Shown: positions 7,697 through 17,392, counted from the first letter of the stretch. The stretch: DNA of 57,318 bases from Anaerolineae bacterium (GCA_028285185.1 JANQQD010000018.1:1-57318), one strand, 5' to 3'. Notes: generated from the letters alone by a model not told the origin. Numbers and translations: made by a program.

Positions 7697-8422
7697 CTAT
7701 GCCAAGCCAAGCAGCGCCGGCAATTCATCGAGCGTGTGGATGGTTGCCCTGATCTCTCCGGGGATCCGTTCCGGCTCCCGATCAAACCGGTTGATCCAGG
7801 CCACGGTGAACCCGAAGTGAGCAGCGCCTCTGGCATCCCAGCCATTGCTCGAGAGGAAGCAGATCTCCGATCTCTGCACCGATAGTCGGTCGACCGCGAG
7901 CTGATAGACCCGAGAGTCCGGCTTGTAGACACCGACATCTTCGACCGACAAGACCTGATCGAGCAACGCGCCGAGTCCGGCTGACTGGACCGCTGAGTCA
8001 AGCATCCTCGGACTTCCATTGGATAGAATGGCCGTTGCCTGTCCCGAGTCTTTGAGTTTTGCCAGAGTGGCACTGACCTCCGGGTATGCGTCCAGACTCA
8101 GATAGAGCTCCATGAGCTTGGCGTGGAGGGCAGGATCCACAGCGTTACAGGTGGAGAGCGCAAAATCGAGGCTGTCCGACGTGACCTGCCAAAAGTCCGC
8201 GTGGGTACCCATGAGGCTGCGTAGCCAGGTGTATTCAAGCTGCTTCTGCCGCCACAGCTCGGAGACGGCGGCCGCCTTCTCACCAAGTTCCTGGCCCCCG
8301 CGACGCACGGCTGAGTGGACATCGAACAGGGTGCCGTAGGCATCAAAAACACAGGCTTTGACAGCGGCGAATGAGGCGTTTGCAGTTGTGGGCAACTCTA
8401 GGCTCCTTGATCGATTGTCCAT
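7697..8422 (-). CDS. Haloacid dehalogenase, type II (HAD superfamily)
   Basis: 241 residues from the ATG at 8422; the frame is open 69 codons upstream, but that part overlaps the slt 3' end and is not HAD-like. Motif I VFDAYGTLFD (nucleophile D27), motif II LSNGSP, the motif III lysine in GVYKPDSRVY and motif IV SSNGWDARGA are all intact. The SSNxWDxxGA form is characteristic of L-2-haloacid dehalogenases, which hydrolyse L-2-haloalkanoates to D-2-hydroxyacids. The true substrate may be another small acid. It lies 34 bases after slt and 52 before the dehydratase, so all three are probably co-transcribed. Confidence 0.85.
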   Translation of the reverse strand: MDNRSRSLELPTTANASFAAVKACVFDAYGTLFDVHSAVRRGGQELGEKAAAVSELWRQKQLEYTWLRSLMGTHADFWQVTSDSLDFALSTCNAVDPALHAKLMELYLSLDAYPEVSATLAKLKDSGQATAILSNGSPRMLDSAVQSAGLGALLDQVLSVEDVGVYKPDSRVYQLAVDRLSVQRSEICFLSSNGWDARGAAHFGFTVAWINRFDREPERIPGEIRATIHTLDELPALLGLA

Positions 8423-8456
8423 TGGCTTTCGCCGCCAATCGGGCGCGAACGACGGC

Positions 8457-10448
8457 TCAAGACCCGGCGGGAGATATCTCAAGAGCCCAAGGTATTTCCG
8501 AAGCTGGTTCGATCTCTCGGTAGACGACCAGCGATTCGAGGATGCGTTGAACGTAGTTACGTGTCTCTTGAAATGGAATTCTCTCGATCCATTGGACCGG
8601 GTCAATGGCGGAGTGTTGCGGATCGCCAAACTGTGTCATCCAGCGCTCCACGCGGGCGGGCCCGGCGTTGTAGGCGGCGAGGGCGAGGACATAGGAGCCG
8701 CCGTAGCGGTCCAGTAGCTCCGCCAGGTAAGCTTGCCCCAGGCGAATGTTGTAGTTCGGGTCATTCGTCAGGCGCTTGCGGTCGTAGGGAAGCCCTTGAC
8801 GGCGTGCGGTTTGCTTGGCCGTCGCGGGCATCAATTGCATCAGCCCAAGGGCACCGACCGGACTCCTTGCCTTGGGATAGAATTCGCTCTCCTGGCGCAT
8901 CACCGCCAGGACAAGCGCGCGCTCCACTGTCGTGCTGTCAGGAAAAGCCAGTCGGGGGTATAGGAAAGCACTCATGTCAAAGCCGCGGCGGCGGGCGGTC
9001 TTTGCGGCTCGGATGGCCAGCTCCTGCCTTCCAAGGGAGTTGGCCAAAGCAATGACCAACTGAAAGTCAATGTTGGACTTCGCATCCTGGCGCAGACGGG
9101 CAATGAAGCTTTCCTGGAGTTTCGGCTGTCCCGTCTGGCCCAGGAGCCTCGCCGCCTGCACGAACTCCTTGTTCAAGAACGCAGTTTCGGTGTCCTCGGC
9201 GATCTCCACCGGTATGGCCAGGGCGGCGGAAACCTCGGTCTCGGTTCGCTGGGCGGCGAGCTGGCCGTAGAAGGCTCTTGGGAACGCCTGGGCCCTCGTG
9301 TACCAGCGTTGGGCCTCAAGATCTTTGCCGAGTATGCGGTTTGCTTCCCCAGACCAATAGGCGCCTCTCGATTTGCTGATTGGTGACGTCACACCTCCGT
9401 GCAGTCGGGCGAAATGCTCCAACGCCGCTTCGGGGCGGTGGAGGAAAGTCAACGCGATCCAGCCGGCGAGCCATTCGCCCTCGGCAAAACCGAGCCCGTC
9501 TTTGAATCCGTGCTGCCGGGCGAGTTGATATGCAAGGGCCCACTGCGAACGATCCATCGCTTGCCTAGACGCCCACCTTCTTAGCCGCCACCAGCTCGCC
9601 AAATGCTCGCCCTGCCTCGGAGCCTCCTTGAGGATCTCCACCACGCCCTCGAAGCGACTGCGGCGCTGGCGCCAGACGGCTCGTTCGTAGAGTAGCCCTT
9701 CGTTGCCGTGCAGGTGTTCCGGCACTCTTCTGATCGCAGCATCAACGCCACGCTGGTTGCGGTAGAGAGCAATCCTGGCGCGGGCGAGAGCAGCCTCTGC
9801 CGAACTGACGCGCCTGATCTGCCGCTGAGCTGCCGTGGTGCGCCGGTCCCAGAGCAGCCGTGACAGCCGGCGCTCCTGATCCTCTCGGCTCAGATAGCCT
9901 CGCATCAGGTTGTGGAATTGCGACTCTTCCTCAGCCTCAAAGTCGATGGAGACCCAGAGACGGGGAGCCAGCGTCCTCAAGTCGTCAGATCGGCCAAGCG
10001 CCAGATGCGCCTGACCGAGGGCCAGCGCACCTGTTCCGGTGATCGGTGGGCGACTTCCAAACCAAGCCACGACGCTTTGCGGGCTCCAGTCGGCTGGCAG
10101 CGATTGTTCCGCGTTTCGGAAGAGCGCAAAACGCCTTGGCCAGTCTGGGTTGGCTGCCAGGAATTCCTGGATCTCGGCAAATCCTCTGTCGCTGTCCCGG
10201 CGGCTCAGGTCCAGCCAGTCAGCGATCTTGGTGGCCAAGGGGTGCCCACCCCGGCGGGCGAGCTGGAGGCCACTATCGTACTGCTTCTGTTCGATCAGTT
10301 CGAAGGCCTGGCGGTACAAGGCCTCTGTGGCGTCGGCCAGCAGCGGTTTGGGGCTTGGGCTTGCCGCCCAGGCGTTGGGCTTGGAACCTCCGACGAGAGC
10401 CAAGACAAGGAGGATTCCAACCAGACACGTCCCTAGGCGCGCTCTCAT
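8457..10448 (-). CDS. slt: Soluble lytic murein transglycosylase
   Basis: 663 residues from the ATG at 10448 (MRARLG, hydrophobic signal peptide to about residue 30, cleavage near AWA). A long alpha-helical superhelix (TPR-like repeats, residues about 50–480) precedes the C-terminal SLT domain with the catalytic glutamate in MRQESEFYPKARSPVG, then GLMQLMPATAK and AAYNAGPARVERW. It cleaves the MurNAc–GlcNAc bond to form 1,6-anhydro ends in the periplasm. The upstream in-frame ATG at 10511 would bury the signal peptide. It leads the minus-strand slt–HAD–dehydratase run and diverges from dapA. Confidence 0.92.
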   Translation of the reverse strand: MRARLGTCLVGILLVLALVGGSKPNAWAASPSPKPLLADATEALYRQAFELIEQKQYDSGLQLARRGGHPLATKIADWLDLSRRDSDRGFAEIQEFLAANPDWPRRFALFRNAEQSLPADWSPQSVVAWFGSRPPITGTGALALGQAHLALGRSDDLRTLAPRLWVSIDFEAEEESQFHNLMRGYLSREDQERRLSRLLWDRRTTAAQRQIRRVSSAEAALARARIALYRNQRGVDAAIRRVPEHLHGNEGLLYERAVWRQRRSRFEGVVEILKEAPRQGEHLASWWRLRRWASRQAMDRSQWALAYQLARQHGFKDGLGFAEGEWLAGWIALTFLHRPEAALEHFARLHGGVTSPISKSRGAYWSGEANRILGKDLEAQRWYTRAQAFPRAFYGQLAAQRTETEVSAALAIPVEIAEDTETAFLNKEFVQAARLLGQTGQPKLQESFIARLRQDAKSNIDFQLVIALANSLGRQELAIRAAKTARRRGFDMSAFLYPRLAFPDSTTVERALVLAVMRQESEFYPKARSPVGALGLMQLMPATAKQTARRQGLPYDRKRLTNDPNYNIRLGQAYLAELLDRYGGSYVLALAAYNAGPARVERWMTQFGDPQHSAIDPVQWIERIPFQETRNYVQRILESLVVYREIEPASEIPWALEISPAGS

Positions 10449-10616
10449 CGCTGCCCCCGAATGACCATCGAACGATCTTAGGGATTTGAGCCTCTGACCA
10501 TCAAGGTTCAAGCTTCTTGGCAGCTTTGCTCGGCTTGCCCATGACCCGGGCAGCCGCTATGGTCGGCCCAAAGCGGGTGATGGCCGCTTTTGGCGCAGGA
10601 ATCAGGGAATTTTGCG

Positions 10617-11504
10617 ATGTCTGGCCCAGTGTTTTCGGGATCAATTACGGCGTTGATCACGCCTTTCCGCGACGGACAGGTGGATGAAGTTGCATTCACG
10701 AAGTTCGTCGAGTGGCAGATCGCGGAGGGGACGGATGCTCTGGTCTCCTGTGGAACAACCGGCGAATCGCCGACTCTCTCGCACGAAGAGGACATGAAGG
10801 TAACGGCTCTTTGCGTCCAAACGGCCAAGGGCCGGGTGCCTGTCATCGCCGGGACGGGATCGAATTCGACCGAGGAAGCGATTCAGTTAACCCGGCACGC
10901 CAAGGAGGCCGGAGCCGACGCCGCGCTCGTGGTTACTCCGTACTACAACAAGCCTACCCAGGAAGGGCTATACCAGCACTATAAGGCTATCCACGATGCG
11001 GTCGACATTCCGATTGTCATCTACAACATCCCCGGCCGCTGCATTGTGGACATGTCGGTGCAGACGATGAGCCGGTTGGCGGAGTTGCCCAACATCATCG
11101 GCGTGAAAGATGCCACGGCGGACCTCGCTCGCCCGGCCTTGACGAAGGCCGCAATCGGCGAGGACTTCTCACAGCTCTCTGGAGAGGATGCCACCATCGT
11201 TCCGTTCCTCGCACAGGGAGGCCATGGCTGCATTTCCGTTACCTCCAACGTTGCGCCACGGCTTTGTGCCGATCTGCATGATGCCTGGAAGCGTCGCGAC
11301 TTTGACCGCGTGGCCGAGGTGAACAGCCGTCTAATGCCACTGCATCAGGCACTTTTTGTCGAGTCGAACCCGGCACCCGTCAAGTTCGCTTGCAGTTTGT
11401 TGGGATACTGTGAGAACGAACTCCGCCTTCCGATGATCTCCGTCGCACCGGAGACGGAAGGCAAAGTGAAGGCGGCGATGGTTCACGCCGGCCTGCTCAA
11501 CTAA
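10617..11504 (+). CDS. dapA: 4-hydroxy-tetrahydrodipicolinate synthase
   Basis: 295 residues. Condenses pyruvate with L-aspartate semialdehyde, the first committed step to diaminopimelate and lysine. The Schiff-base lysine is K164 ([10 protein letters not shown]), with the catalytic tyrosine Y136 (IYNIPGR), the TTGE loop (CGTTGESPT) and TPYYNKP. The ATG at 10617 has AGGGA ten bases before it; a TTG nine codons earlier is less likely. smpB follows after 20 bases, an arrangement shared by many alphaproteobacteria. Confidence 0.95.
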   Translation: MSGPVFSGSITALITPFRDGQVDEVAFTKFVEWQIAEGTDALVSCGTTGESPTLSHEEDMKVTALCVQTAKGRVPVIAGTGSNSTEEAIQLTRHAKEAGADAALVVTPYYNKPTQEGLYQHYKAIHDAVDIPIVIYNIPGRCIVDMSVQTMSRLAELPNIIGVKDATADLARPALTKAAIGEDFSQLSGEDATIVPFLAQGGHGCISVTSNVAPRLCADLHDAWKRRDFDRVAEVNSRLMPLHQALFVESNPAPVKFACSLLGYCENELRLPMISVAPETEGKVKAAMVHAGLLN

Positions 11505-11524
11505 CTTGGAGAGGCTATCGCGGC

Positions 11525-11989
11525 ATGAACGCGGGCGCGAAAAAAATCGCTGCCCAGAACAGACGAGCGCGGCGCGATTTTCTCATTGAGGATACCTTTG
11601 AGGCGGGCTTGGTTCTGACGGGAAGCGAAGTGAAATCGCTGCGTGCCGGACGGGCATCCATCGGCGAAGCCTATGTCAGTGAGCGCTCCGGAGAGCTGTT
11701 CCTGCAAGGCGCGCATATCCCCGAATACGCCGCGGCCACCTACAACAATCATCAGCCGCGAAGGCTCCGCAAACTCCTGGTCCACCGCCGGGAACTGGCG
11801 AAACTCGTTGGTCAGGTCCGGCGACAGGGCTATACGCTGGTACCGCTTTCGATCTACTTCAATGAGCGAGGGCGTGCGAAATTGGAGGTCGGGCTTGCGC
11901 GGGGGCGGCGCAAGGCAGACAAGCGCGAGAGCATAAAGTCCCGTGATTGGGAGCGCCGCAAATCGAAGCTAATCCGGGAGCGTGGATAG
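11525..11989 (+). CDS. smpB: SsrA-binding protein SmpB
   Basis: 154 residues, the usual length. It binds tmRNA and brings it to stalled ribosomes for trans-translation. Signature elements are [20 protein letters not shown], the [10 protein letters not shown] motif, and the basic C-terminal tail ([17 protein letters not shown]). GGAGAGG lies about nine bases before the ATG, directly behind dapA. The last 21 bases overlap the 3' end of the convergent uracil-DNA glycosylase gene. The ssrA RNA itself is not in this window. Confidence 0.96.
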   Translation: MNAGAKKIAAQNRRARRDFLIEDTFEAGLVLTGSEVKSLRAGRASIGEAYVSERSGELFLQGAHIPEYAAATYNNHQPRRLRKLLVHRRELAKLVGQVRRQGYTLVPLSIYFNERGRAKLEVGLARGRRKADKRESIKSRDWERRKSKLIRERG

Positions 11990-12613
11990 GATCTCACGAA
12001 CCTGCCGGAAGACGCCCTCGAACATATCTACCGTCAGACGCCCTGTGTTGGTGTTGTAGCGCGAACAGTGATAGCTGTCGGCGATTGTGAGCGCACCGAC
12101 TGAGTGAAGTCGCCCGTGACCGAACGGGACGAGGGCCCGGCGCACTGAAAGCGCCGAAGCCACGGCATTGTGAGACAGCCCCCCCAGGCAAAGAATGACC
12201 TTCAAGCGGGACATCTGTTCGATTTCCGCAGTCAGGAACTGGCGGCAGTTTTTGCCTTCTGAACCGATCGGTTTGTTCTCCGGCGGCACGCAGCGGACCG
12301 CGTTGGTGATCCGGCAGTCGCACAACTGCAGCCCATCATCGGCTCGGCGACCGTAGGTGCCCTCGGCAAAGCCGAATTTGCCGAGCGTCTCGTAGAGAAG
12401 ATCGCCGGCGTAGTCACCCGTAAACGGTCGCCCGGTTTGATTGGCTCCTTTGAGCCCCGGTGCCAAGCCGACGATCAAAAGTCGCGACTCAAGGGCACCG
12501 AACGACTTCACCGGTGCATTGTGGAAGCTCGGATAGGCTTGCCGATTGGCGGAGCGGAACTCCGACAGACGGGGACAAAGGGTGCACCCCTGGGAAGGCT
12601 CCACCGCGCCCAT
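11969..12613 (-). CDS. Uracil-DNA glycosylase, family 5 (UdgB type, Fe-S)
   Basis: 214 residues. Four cysteines suited to a 4Fe-4S cluster occur at C10, C13, C108 and C123 ([20 protein letters not shown]). Motif A is [20 protein letters not shown], which has the Ala-Asn arrangement of family 5 rather than the GEAPG-E of family 4. The second active-site loop reads [15 protein letters not shown]. It would remove uracil, and probably hypoxanthine or xanthine, from DNA. It follows the NYN gene on the same strand after 19 bases, so the two probably form an operon. Confidence 0.85.
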   Translation of the reverse strand: MGAVEPSQGCTLCPRLSEFRSANRQAYPSFHNAPVKSFGALESRLLIVGLAPGLKGANQTGRPFTGDYAGDLLYETLGKFGFAEGTYGRRADDGLQLCDCRITNAVRCVPPENKPIGSEGKNCRQFLTAEIEQMSRLKVILCLGGLSHNAVASALSVRRALVPFGHGRLHSVGALTIADSYHCSRYNTNTGRLTVDMFEGVFRQVREILSTLPD

Positions 12614-12632
12614 GGAACGATCTCAGCGAAGC

Positions 12633-13268
12633 CTAGACCGCTTCGTCCTCGTAGTACTCGTCTTCGTCATCGTCGGTGTAGTGGTCGTCCTCGTATCCGT
12701 CCTGACGAAGACGCTCGCCTGATCTCGATCGATCCACCGGGAGCTGTCGCGCAATCTGCGATTGCAATTCAAAGAGATCAATGAACGTGTCTGCCTGGCG
12801 TCTCAACTCGTCGGCAATCATGGGGGGCTGCGATCTGAGTGTGGAAACGACCGTTACCCGACACCCTCTTCGTTGGACGGCCTCGACCAGGCGCCGGAAA
12901 TCCCCATCTCCGGAAAACAGCACGACATGATCCAAGCGGTCAACCATCTCCATGACGTCGACCGCCAACTCGATATCCATGTTTCCCTTAACTTTTCTGC
13001 GGCCGGCGGCGTCTGTGAACTCCTTCGTCGGCTTGGTAACCATGGTATAGCCGTTGTAATCCAGCCAATCGACCAGTGGACGGATAGGCGAGTACTCCTG
13101 GTCCTCGATCAGGGCTGTGTAGTAGAGCGCACGTACAAGATTACATTTCCTGCTAAAGACGTCCAGTAAGCGCTTGTAATCAATGTCAAAACCGAGGGCG
13201 CGCGCGGTCGCGTACAGATTGGCGCCGTCGATGAACAGTGCGACCCGGTCTTGGTCATGGAAGTTCAT
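12633..13268 (-). CDS. NYN-domain (LabA/DUF88) putative RNase
   Basis: 211 residues. The NYN/PIN-like fold is marked by conserved acidic residues: D14 (LFIDGANLY), D98 (KGNMDIELAVD) and D121/D123 (FSGDGDF). It ends in a strongly acidic tail, roughly residues 190–209, with DDHYTDDDEDEYYEDE. The family is related to metal-dependent RNases (LabA, MARF1), so RNA cleavage is likely but unproven for this protein. An inverted repeat sits 16 bases upstream of its start codon (13284–13308). Confidence 0.85.
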   Translation of the reverse strand: MNFHDQDRVALFIDGANLYATARALGFDIDYKRLLDVFSRKCNLVRALYYTALIEDQEYSPIRPLVDWLDYNGYTMVTKPTKEFTDAAGRRKVKGNMDIELAVDVMEMVDRLDHVVLFSGDGDFRRLVEAVQRRGCRVTVVSTLRSQPPMIADELRRQADTFIDLFELQSQIARQLPVDRSRSGERLRQDGYEDDHYTDDDEDEYYEDEAV

Positions 13269-13283
13269 AAGTACCCTTTCTAA

Positions 13284-13308
13284 CCAAAAGCAAACCGCAA
13301 GCTTTTGG
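13284..13308. repeat. 8-bp inverted repeat in the leader of the NYN gene
   Basis: CCAAAAGC (13284–13291) and GCTTTTGG (13301–13308) are perfect inverted arms around a nine-base loop. In the minus-strand transcript the hairpin would end about five bases before the GAAAGGG Shine-Dalgarno of the NYN gene. No T tract follows in either direction, so it is not an intrinsic terminator. It could be an operator shared with folK, or an mRNA structure controlling translation. Confidence 0.5.
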
Positions 13309-13451
13309 CAATTTCGTTACCCTGATCCAAATGACGACAACAATCTACACACGCTGGGCCTCGGAATGAAGAAATCAATCGTAATTTCTTGCCCATAGAT
13401 TTATGTCGTGAGGGCTGTCTCACAAGCTTCGCCGAAGAGGATGATCGCACA

Positions 13452-13946
13452 GTGATTCTGGTCGCTCTGGGATCCAACCTCGAGAGCCCGGTCCACGGTT
13501 CGCCGCAATGTGTTCTGGAAGCTGCCCTCGGCTCGATGCCCGCCCGCGGAATCTCAGTCATACTCAGAAGTTCGTGGTATCGGAGCGCGCCCGTGCCGCC
13601 GTCGGGTCAGCCGTGGTTCGTCAATGGGGTTGCGCGCGTCGACACTTCCCTGAACCCGGCCGAACTCCTCGCACGCCTTCATGAGATCGAGTTTCAGTTT
13701 GGCCGCCGCAGGATCGTCCGAAACGAAAGCCGTGTCCTGGATCTGGATCTGCTCGCATATGATCGGGAGCGCCTGGTTGAGGAGAGCGGTCTTGCTTTGC
13801 CACATCCAAGGATTGCAGAAAGGGCCTTTGTGCTATATCCATTAGTTGAAATTGCGCCAGAGTGGCAGCATCCGGTGTCCGGCGATACGGCCGCCGAGAT
13901 GCTGCGCTGCCTCCCGGAAGGTCAGCAGATCGAGCGGATTGATTAA
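13452..13946 (+). CDS. folK: 2-amino-4-hydroxy-6-hydroxymethyldihydropteridine diphosphokinase
   Basis: 164 residues from the GTG at 13452; an earlier in-frame TTG at 13389 adds 21 residues that HPPKs do not have, and GAAGAGG stands about 11 bases before the GTG. It transfers pyrophosphate from ATP to the pterin in folate synthesis. The start VALGSNLESP, SSWYRSAPV, FVNGVARV and the ATP/pterin signature RNESRVLDLDLLAYD followed by PHPRIAERAFVLYPL are all present. It precedes rpoZ, a common alphaproteobacterial neighbour. Confidence 0.93.
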   Translation: MILVALGSNLESPVHGSPQCVLEAALGSMPARGISVILRSSWYRSAPVPPSGQPWFVNGVARVDTSLNPAELLARLHEIEFQFGRRRIVRNESRVLDLDLLAYDRERLVEESGLALPHPRIAERAFVLYPLVEIAPEWQHPVSGDTAAEMLRCLPEGQQIERID

Positions 13947-14006
13947 GTTGCTTGTCTGGATCCGATTTTGGTGCTCTTGGCAGCCCTGAGGCGGCGGTTT
14001 TGCGCC

Positions 14007-14035
14007 TTGTCATTTCGGTCTTCGGTCCATATATT
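14007..14035 (+). promoter_or_regulatory. Sigma-70-type promoter for rpoZ
   Basis: TTGTCA (14007–14012), a 17-base spacer and TATATT (14030–14035). Transcription would begin near 14042, about 50 bases before the rpoZ ATG. Spacing and both boxes are close to consensus. Confidence 0.7.
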
Positions 14036-14094
14036 CCGCCGCTCTGGGGCAAAGAAGGCCCCTCGACGGTTCCGTACCTAGAAAGGCTGCCGAT

Positions 14095-14460
14095 ATGGCC
14101 CGCGTAACAGTTGAAGACTGCGTTTTGCAGATCCCGAACCGCTTTGATCTTGTCATGAAGGCCGCACAGCGTGCTCGGGACATCTCAGCCGGCGCTCCGC
14201 TGACTTTGGAGCGTGACAACGACAAGAATCCTGTCGTTGCGTTGAGGGAAATCGCAGATCAGACCATTGACCTCGAGGGCCTTGGAAATGCTCTGGTTAC
14301 CGGTCTTCAAAAGCAGAGCGAGCAGGACGAGCCCGAGGAGGACATCGTCGAATACGACACGCCCGTCGTGCCCCCGGCGGCCGACGGAGGAATCGGCCAG
14401 GAGTCCTTACTCGGCGTCCAGGAGAACGATCCCCCGGTAACCCCGCGGGAGCCGGAATAG
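14095..14460 (+). CDS. rpoZ: RNA polymerase omega subunit
   Basis: 121 residues. Omega helps assemble the polymerase and takes part in ppGpp sensing. The N-terminal core [20 protein letters not shown], the [14 protein letters not shown] helix and [11 protein letters not shown] are typical. The C-terminus has the extended acidic tail of alphaproteobacterial omegas ([13 protein letters not shown], then Pro-rich). It precedes rsh, the ppGpp synthetase, as in most proteobacteria, but rsh has its own promoter. Confidence 0.96.
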   Translation: MARVTVEDCVLQIPNRFDLVMKAAQRARDISAGAPLTLERDNDKNPVVALREIADQTIDLEGLGNALVTGLQKQSEQDEPEEDIVEYDTPVVPPAADGGIGQESLLGVQENDPPVTPREPE

Positions 14461-14521
14461 CCGGCTCCATCGCCAGGGGCCAGGCCCGCTTATCTCTGAG
14501 GGTCGCAGAGCAAACTTAGGG

Positions 14522-14550
14522 TTGGCTGCCAGCATCCTAGCGCCTATGCT
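14522..14550 (+). promoter_or_regulatory. Sigma-70-type promoter for rsh
   Basis: TTGGCT (14522–14527), 17-base spacer and TATGCT (14545–14550), in an AT-richer patch between rpoZ and rsh. The start site would be near 14557, about 42 bases before the rsh ATG. Confidence 0.6.
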
Positions 14551-14598
14551 AGAATTGTTTTAATTCGTTGGCAGTAATAGGCGCGGGTCGGATACGGC

Positions 14599-16743
14599 AT
14601 GATCCGGCAGTTTGAGCTGGTCGAACGGGTCAGAGCTTATGACCCGGGCGCGGATGAGGACGCCCTCAACCGTGCGTACGTCTATGCGATGAAGGCGCAT
14701 GGCACTCAGACCAGGGCCTCGGGCGATCCCTACTTTTCCCATCCAATTGAAGTGGCCGGAATCCTCACCGATCTCAAGCTGGATACGGCTTCCATCGTCA
14801 CAGCGTTGCTGCACGACGTCGTCGAGGACACCGAGGCCTCCCTTGAGGACCTGGAAGAGAAGTTCGGTGTCGAGATTGCAAGGTTGGTGGATGGAGTCAC
14901 CAAGCTGGGGCGCCTTGAGCTGCAATCGGAGGAGACCAAGCACGCCGAGAACTTTCGCAAGCTCCTCGTGGCAATGTCGGAGGACATCCGTGTCCTTCTG
15001 GTGAAGCTGGCCGATCGCCTCCACAACATGCAGACGCTGCGCTTCATCGGCTCTGAGGAGAAGCGCCGCCGCATCGCACGCGAAACCATGGATATCTATG
15101 CGCCACTGGCCGAGCGCATAGGCATGCATGGCTTCAAGGATCAACTGGAAGACCTTGCCTTTGCTGAGTTGAACCGTGATGGCCGAGAGTCCGTTCTCGC
15201 ACGGCTGGAGTTTCTCCGCGGCCAGGGCCAAGACACTTCAGATCGCATCGTCGGCGAACTGCGCAAAACCCTGAAAGAGGAGGGTATCGAGGCATCTGTA
15301 TCCGGCCGCATGAAAACTCCTTACTCGGTCTGGCGAAAGATGCAGCGCAAGAACATCACCTTCGAGCAGCTATCCGACATCATGGCGTTTCGGGTCGTCG
15401 TTGAGACGGCTGGCGACTGCTATCACACACTCGGCTTGCTCCACAGCCGTTACCCCGTCGTTCCGGGGCGCTTCAAGGACTACATCTCAACGCCAAAACC
15501 CAACGGCTATAGCTCGCTGCACACCACCATCATCGGACCTGAGCGCCAGCGGATCGAAGTGCAGATCCGGACCTATCAGATGCACGAGGTTGCTGAGTTC
15601 GGCGTGGCGGCGCACTGGCAGTACAAGCAGGAAAACCATCAGGTTGACGGCCGGCAATACCGTTGGATGCGTGAGCTGTTGGATATCCTGGACCATGCTG
15701 ACAATCCTGAGGAATTTCTTGAGCACACAAAGCTCGAGATGTTTCAGGACCAGGTCTTCTGTTTCACGCCGAAAGGAGCGGTCATCGCTCTGCCAAGTGG
15801 GGCGACACCGGTGGATTTTGCCTATGCCGTCCATTCGGAGGTCGGCGACACCTGCGTCGGTGCCAAGGTCAACGGAAGAATGGTTCAACTGCGCTCGCCG
15901 CTACAGAACGGCGATCAGGTCGAGATCATCACGTCCAAAGCGCAGACGCCTTCGCCAGATTGGGAGCAGTTTGTCGTCAGCGGCAAAGCCAAGGCCCGTG
16001 TCCGGCGATTCGTCAGGCTCAAGCAACGCGAGCAATATACCGAGCTTGGTCGCCAGATCCTCCAGAAGTCCTTTCGGCAAGAGGGCTATGAATTCTCCGA
16101 GAAGGCGCTCGGAGCGGTTCTCAAGCGGTTCAAGTCCGAGACGGTGGCCGATCTCTGCGCCGCCGTCGGGCAAGGGCATTTCACCGGTCGCGAAATCGTC
16201 ATTGCGGTCTTTCCGGGGGCTAAAGATGACACCAAACAGCAGAAGGTCGTGCCCATCGGACGAGCTCGAGCGCGGCACGGAAAGGGCCAGGAGACCGCCG
16301 TTCCAATCCGGGGCCTCATTCCCGGCATGGCGGTTCACTACGCTCACTGTTGCCACCCCTTACCTGGGGATCGAATTGTTGGCATTGTGACAACCGGGAA
16401 GGGGGTCACGGTGCATACGATCGATTGCGATACGCTGGAGAGTTTTCAAGCGACGCCGGAACGCTGGGTTGACCTCTCCTGGGACGTCGATGACGGGGTC
16501 GAACAGAGGATTGGCCGGCTCCACGTCGTGATCGCCAATGAACCGGGTAGCCTGGGTGGTCTATCGACAATTATTGGTAAGAACAGCGGGAATATCAGCA
16601 ATCTGAAAATCACAAATAGATCTGTGGATTTCTTTGAAATGCTTATCGACGTTGAGGTCACTAGCGTTAAGCATTTGACAAATATTATTGCCGCCCTCAG
16701 AGCGATGCCGGTGATCACATCGGTTGAGCGCGCGCGCGGTTGA
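14599..16743 (+). CDS. rsh: Bifunctional (p)ppGpp synthetase/hydrolase Rsh
   Basis: 714 residues, full length. HD hydrolase domain residues are intact: H48 (YFSHPIEV), H72/D73 and E76/D77 (LLHDVVEDTE). The synthetase domain has the RFKDYISTPKPNGYSSLH motif; the RXKD form marks bifunctional enzymes, unlike the EXDD of pure RelA synthetases. TGS (IALPSGATPVDFAYAVHSEVG), zinc-finger/helical (HYAHCCHPLPGD) and ACT (VVIANEPGSLGGLSTIIGK) domains follow. It makes and degrades the stringent-response alarmone. It heads a long plus-strand run through to parC. Confidence 0.97.
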   Translation: MIRQFELVERVRAYDPGADEDALNRAYVYAMKAHGTQTRASGDPYFSHPIEVAGILTDLKLDTASIVTALLHDVVEDTEASLEDLEEKFGVEIARLVDGVTKLGRLELQSEETKHAENFRKLLVAMSEDIRVLLVKLADRLHNMQTLRFIGSEEKRRRIARETMDIYAPLAERIGMHGFKDQLEDLAFAELNRDGRESVLARLEFLRGQGQDTSDRIVGELRKTLKEEGIEASVSGRMKTPYSVWRKMQRKNITFEQLSDIMAFRVVVETAGDCYHTLGLLHSRYPVVPGRFKDYISTPKPNGYSSLHTTIIGPERQRIEVQIRTYQMHEVAEFGVAAHWQYKQENHQVDGRQYRWMRELLDILDHADNPEEFLEHTKLEMFQDQVFCFTPKGAVIALPSGATPVDFAYAVHSEVGDTCVGAKVNGRMVQLRSPLQNGDQVEIITSKAQTPSPDWEQFVVSGKAKARVRRFVRLKQREQYTELGRQILQKSFRQEGYEFSEKALGAVLKRFKSETVADLCAAVGQGHFTGREIVIAVFPGAKDDTKQQKVVPIGRARARHGKGQETAVPIRGLIPGMAVHYAHCCHPLPGDRIVGIVTTGKGVTVHTIDCDTLESFQATPERWVDLSWDVDDGVEQRIGRLHVVIANEPGSLGGLSTIIGKNSGNISNLKITNRSVDFFEMLIDVEVTSVKHLTNIIAALRAMPVITSVERARG

Positions 16744-16777
16744 GGCGGCGGCTGCCTCGAAGGCCCGGAACTGCGGC

Positions 16778-17383
16778 ATGTTCAAACGTCGTGACCCACT
16801 TCCGGTGCTCAAGCGCGCAAGCGAGATTGTCTGGCCAAAGGGCGGATGGAAGCGCTCCGGCGCCTATGTGGCGCATCGGCTCCGGCGCCTGCCTGGAACA
16901 CCCTATCGGATTGCCGCGGGCTTCGCTTCCGGCGCGGCCATATCCTTTACGCCCTTTATAGGTCTCCACTTCGTGCTCGCGGCGGTGTTGGCTTTGGTTC
17001 TGCGCGGCAATCTGCTGGCCGCGGCAATCGGTACCATCGTAGGCAATCCCTGGACATTTCCCTTCATCTGGCTGTGGATTTATAGTCTCGGAACGTGGCT
17101 CATCGGTGGCGACGACTTGACGGCGCTCCCGCAAAGCCTTTCATTTGGGTATATCTTCGAGAACCCCCTTAGGGTATTGCTGCCAATGACCGTTGGTGGT
17201 GTTCCTACGGCGATTTGTGCGTGGTTCGTGTTCTTTTGGCCGATTCAGCGCACCGTGGACCAGTACCAACGGGCCAGACGGAGCCGTATCCGTCGAAAGA
17301 TCAGGCGGCTTCGCAGCATGGGCGCAAGCCTCGAGGACGCGAAAGGCCACCGGGGGGCCGCTGGCCAAAACCGGAGATTTTGA
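16778..17383 (+). CDS. DUF2062 integral membrane protein
   Basis: 201 residues from the ATG at 16778. Two to three TM segments (ISFTPFIGLHFVLAAVLALV, LLAAAIGTIVGNPWTFPFIW, VLLPMTVGGVPTAICAWFVF). The PYRIAAGFASGAAISFTPF and GNPWTFPF motifs define DUF2062. Function is not established; its regular place between rsh and pdxJ in alphaproteobacteria is known. The C-terminus is very basic (RRSRIRRKIRRLRS). It begins 34 bases after rsh and ends 9 before pdxJ, so it is in the same transcript. Confidence 0.88.
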   Translation: MFKRRDPLPVLKRASEIVWPKGGWKRSGAYVAHRLRRLPGTPYRIAAGFASGAAISFTPFIGLHFVLAAVLALVLRGNLLAAAIGTIVGNPWTFPFIWLWIYSLGTWLIGGDDLTALPQSLSFGYIFENPLRVLLPMTVGGVPTAICAWFVFFWPIQRTVDQYQRARRSRIRRKIRRLRSMGASLEDAKGHRGAAGQNRRF

Positions 17384-17392
17384 GAGGCAGTG

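Noticed and set aside
10449..10616. A possible small RNA or tmRNA near smpB, between slt and dapA
   Set aside because: No tRNA-like ends or tag-peptide frame; only short imperfect hairpins.
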